6,849 nucleotides of DNA. Origin: Sulfurovum sp. Lineage in GTDB: Bacteria > Campylobacterota > Campylobacteria > Campylobacterales > Sulfurovaceae. The translations under genes were made by a program, and so were the position numbers. Where the stretch lies: the NCBI GenBank assembly GCA_016744875.1, contig JADGDL010000062.1, positions 1 to 6,849 on the forward strand, given 5' to 3'. Of this stretch, positions 5,723-6,849 are shown piece by piece. Position 1 is the stretch's first letter, and each line of letters begins with the position of its first letter. The notes beneath the pieces are model-generated. The model was not told where the DNA came from. It saw only the letters and a program-made list of their open reading frames with translations, and made no database searches.

Positions 5723-5727
5723 AAAAG

Positions 5728-6849
5728 CTATAATTTTTTGACTTTTGCTATCTCATCACGTAATCTGGCGGCTTCTTCAAATTCCAGGTTTTTTGCGGCG
5801 TACAACATCTTGGCTTTGAGTTCTTTGACAAGCTGCTGTCTTTCTGCTTTTGGCATTTTATCCAGTTTGGATCTTTTGTTGTAGAGTTCTCCATCATCTT
5901 CTACTTTGAGATTTGTATCGAGTTCTCTTATCGTTGTTTTGGGTGTGATGCCATGTTCTTTGTTGTACGCTATCTGTTTTTCACGTCGTTGTTTGGTAAT
6001 GTCTATAGTGACTTGCATAGAATCTGTGATTCTTTTTGCATACATAAGCACTTGGCCATTTGAATTTCTGGCTGCCCTTCCAGAGGTTTGTATAAGTGCA
6101 GTTTTTGAACGCAAGAAGCCCTCTTTATCTGCATCAAGTATGGCAACAAGACTTACTTCGGGAAGGTCCAGTCCTTCTCTAAGCAGGTTAATACCGATGA
6201 GAATGTCAAATTCTCCTAAACGTAAAGAACGTATGGTTTGGTTACGTTCTATAGCATCCATATCTGAGTGCATGTGTCGACATTTAAGTCCTAAATCGTT
6301 GTAGTAGGTACTGAGTTCTTCTGCCATTTTTTTAGTCAAAACGGTGATGAGCACACGTTCACCTTTAGCAATGATGGGTTTCATACGATCATGTAAGTTT
6401 TCCACTTGATAAGTAGAATCGATGACTTCTATGGGAGGGTCAAGCAGTCCTGTAGGACGTACGACTTGTTCTGCTACCACTGAAGAGAGTTCAAGTTCAA
6501 GCTCATTGGGTGTCGCTGAGACAAACAAAAAGTGAGGTGCTTTGTGAATGTATTCATCAAACATTAAAGGACGGTTATCAAGAGCAGATGGAAGTCTAAA
6601 TCCATGGTCAACAAGTACCTCTTTACGACTTCTATCCCCTGCATACATTCCTCTAAACTGAGAGAGCGAAACATGGGATTCATCTACAATGACTAGGTAG
6701 TCATCATGCATCGCTTCAAAGTAATCCATCATCGAGTAAGGGGTTTCTCCCGGCTTTTTTCCAGTAAGGTGGCGGGAATAGTTTTCTATTCCTTTACACA
6801 TTCCTGTACCTTCTATCATTTCCAGATCAAATTCTGTACGCTGTTTGAT
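5728..6849 (-). CDS. uvrB: Excinuclease ABC subunit B, C-terminal part (5' end beyond the window)
   Basis: DNA-damage-verifying helicase-like subunit of nucleotide excision repair, acting with UvrA and UvrC in the cytosol. The last 373 residues are visible out of a usual 650-680. The frame is open to the window edge, so the internal Met at 6819 is not the start. Numbering from the first visible residue: GIENYSRHL (20-28), Walker B-like VDESHVS (55-61), FRLPSALDNRP (84-94), SATP (111-114), LTKKMAEELS (171-180), LGEFDILIGINLLREGLDLP (211-230) and ILDADKEGFLRS (237-248). Motif VI reads QTSGRAARN (254-262), where the commonest form is QTIGRAARN. The C-terminal UVR domain, which contacts UvrC, is complete (about 339-373, with NLEFEEAARLRDEI). 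The gene ends at a TAG and no strong terminator follows, so some read-through into ppk is likely. Confidence 0.97.
   Translation of the reverse strand: MKQRTEFDLEMIEGTGMCKGIENYSRHLTGKKPGETPYSMMDYFEAMHDDYLVIVDESHVSLSQFRGMYAGDRSRKEVLVDHGFRLPSALDNRPLMFDEYIHKAPHFLFVSATPNELELELSSVVAEQVVRPTGLLDPPIEVIDSTYQVENLHDRMKPIIAKGERVLITVLTKKMAEELSTYYNDLGLKCRHMHSDMDAIERNQTIRSLRLGEFDILIGINLLREGLDLPEVSLVAILDADKEGFLRSKTALIQTSGRAARNSNGQVLMYAKRITDSMQVTIDITKQRREKQIAYNKEHGITPKTTIRELDTNLKVEDDGELYNKRSKLDKMPKAERQQLVKELKAKMLYAAKNLEFEEAARLRDEIAKVKKL

Noticed and set aside
5720..5741. Inverted repeat TCAAAAA/TTTTTGA across the uvrB stop, possible terminator
   Set aside because: The 7-base stem has only one G-C pair and its U-run is part of the stem, so it would be very weak as an intrinsic terminator; it also overlaps the ppk -10 box and may simply reflect AT-richness.
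5906..6304. 132-codon plus-strand open frame inside uvrB
   Set aside because: Antisense shadow of the conserved UvrB helicase region; high serine content follows from reversing that coding sequence.
5728..6819. Reading the Met at 6819 as the start of a shorter UvrB
   Set aside because: The frame continues upstream to the window edge with conserved UvrB residues (RTEFDLEM), so this Met is internal and the gene is cut by the window edge.

Overview
This is an AT-rich bacterial chromosomal segment made almost entirely of core housekeeping genes, with short gaps and overlapping ends. It most likely comes from the Campylobacterota (epsilonproteobacteria), perhaps a Sulfurovum- or Sulfurimonas-like sulfur/hydrogen oxidiser. 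The argument rests on rpmB standing divergently beside rpe with a DnaQ-family exonuclease just downstream, an arrangement I recall from Campylobacter. It also rests on AT-rich codon use and on promoters with clear -10 boxes but no -35. Genus is inference; no rRNA is present.

Layout. Positions 1-170 (minus) hold the start of rpmB, ribosomal protein L28, cut by the left edge. Positions 171-389 are a divergent intergenic region with the rpmB leader (containing an inverted repeat), a sharply GC-rich 60-base island with pairing potential, and the rpe promoter. A plus-strand operon follows: rpe, trpF and a dnaQ-like exonuclease. rpe and trpF are 13 bases apart, and trpF overlaps the exonuclease gene by 17 bases. 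This operon ends tail-to-tail, with a 4-base overlap, against a minus-strand run read from the right: uvrB (3' part only), ppk, a gamma-class carbonic anhydrase and an EI24/CysZ-like membrane protein. ppk appears to have its own extended -10 promoter just after uvrB. Its stop codon overlaps the carbonic anhydrase start by one base, and the membrane protein gene begins 12 bases later.

Functions. Rpe works in the pentose phosphate/Calvin pathways and TrpF makes a tryptophan precursor; both are phosphosugar-binding (beta/alpha)8 barrels. The exonuclease and UvrB serve DNA proofreading/processing and nucleotide excision repair. Ppk makes polyphosphate. The carbonic anhydrase-like protein and the membrane protein are translated from the same message, so a shared role in ion or energy physiology is possible but unproven.

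I found no mobile element, CRISPR array, tRNA, rRNA or defence system. Codon use looks similar in all genes, so there is no sign of recent transfer. The least explained parts are the 171-389 intergenic region, the N-terminal extension of the exonuclease, and the tight ppk-carbonic anhydrase-EI24 grouping.
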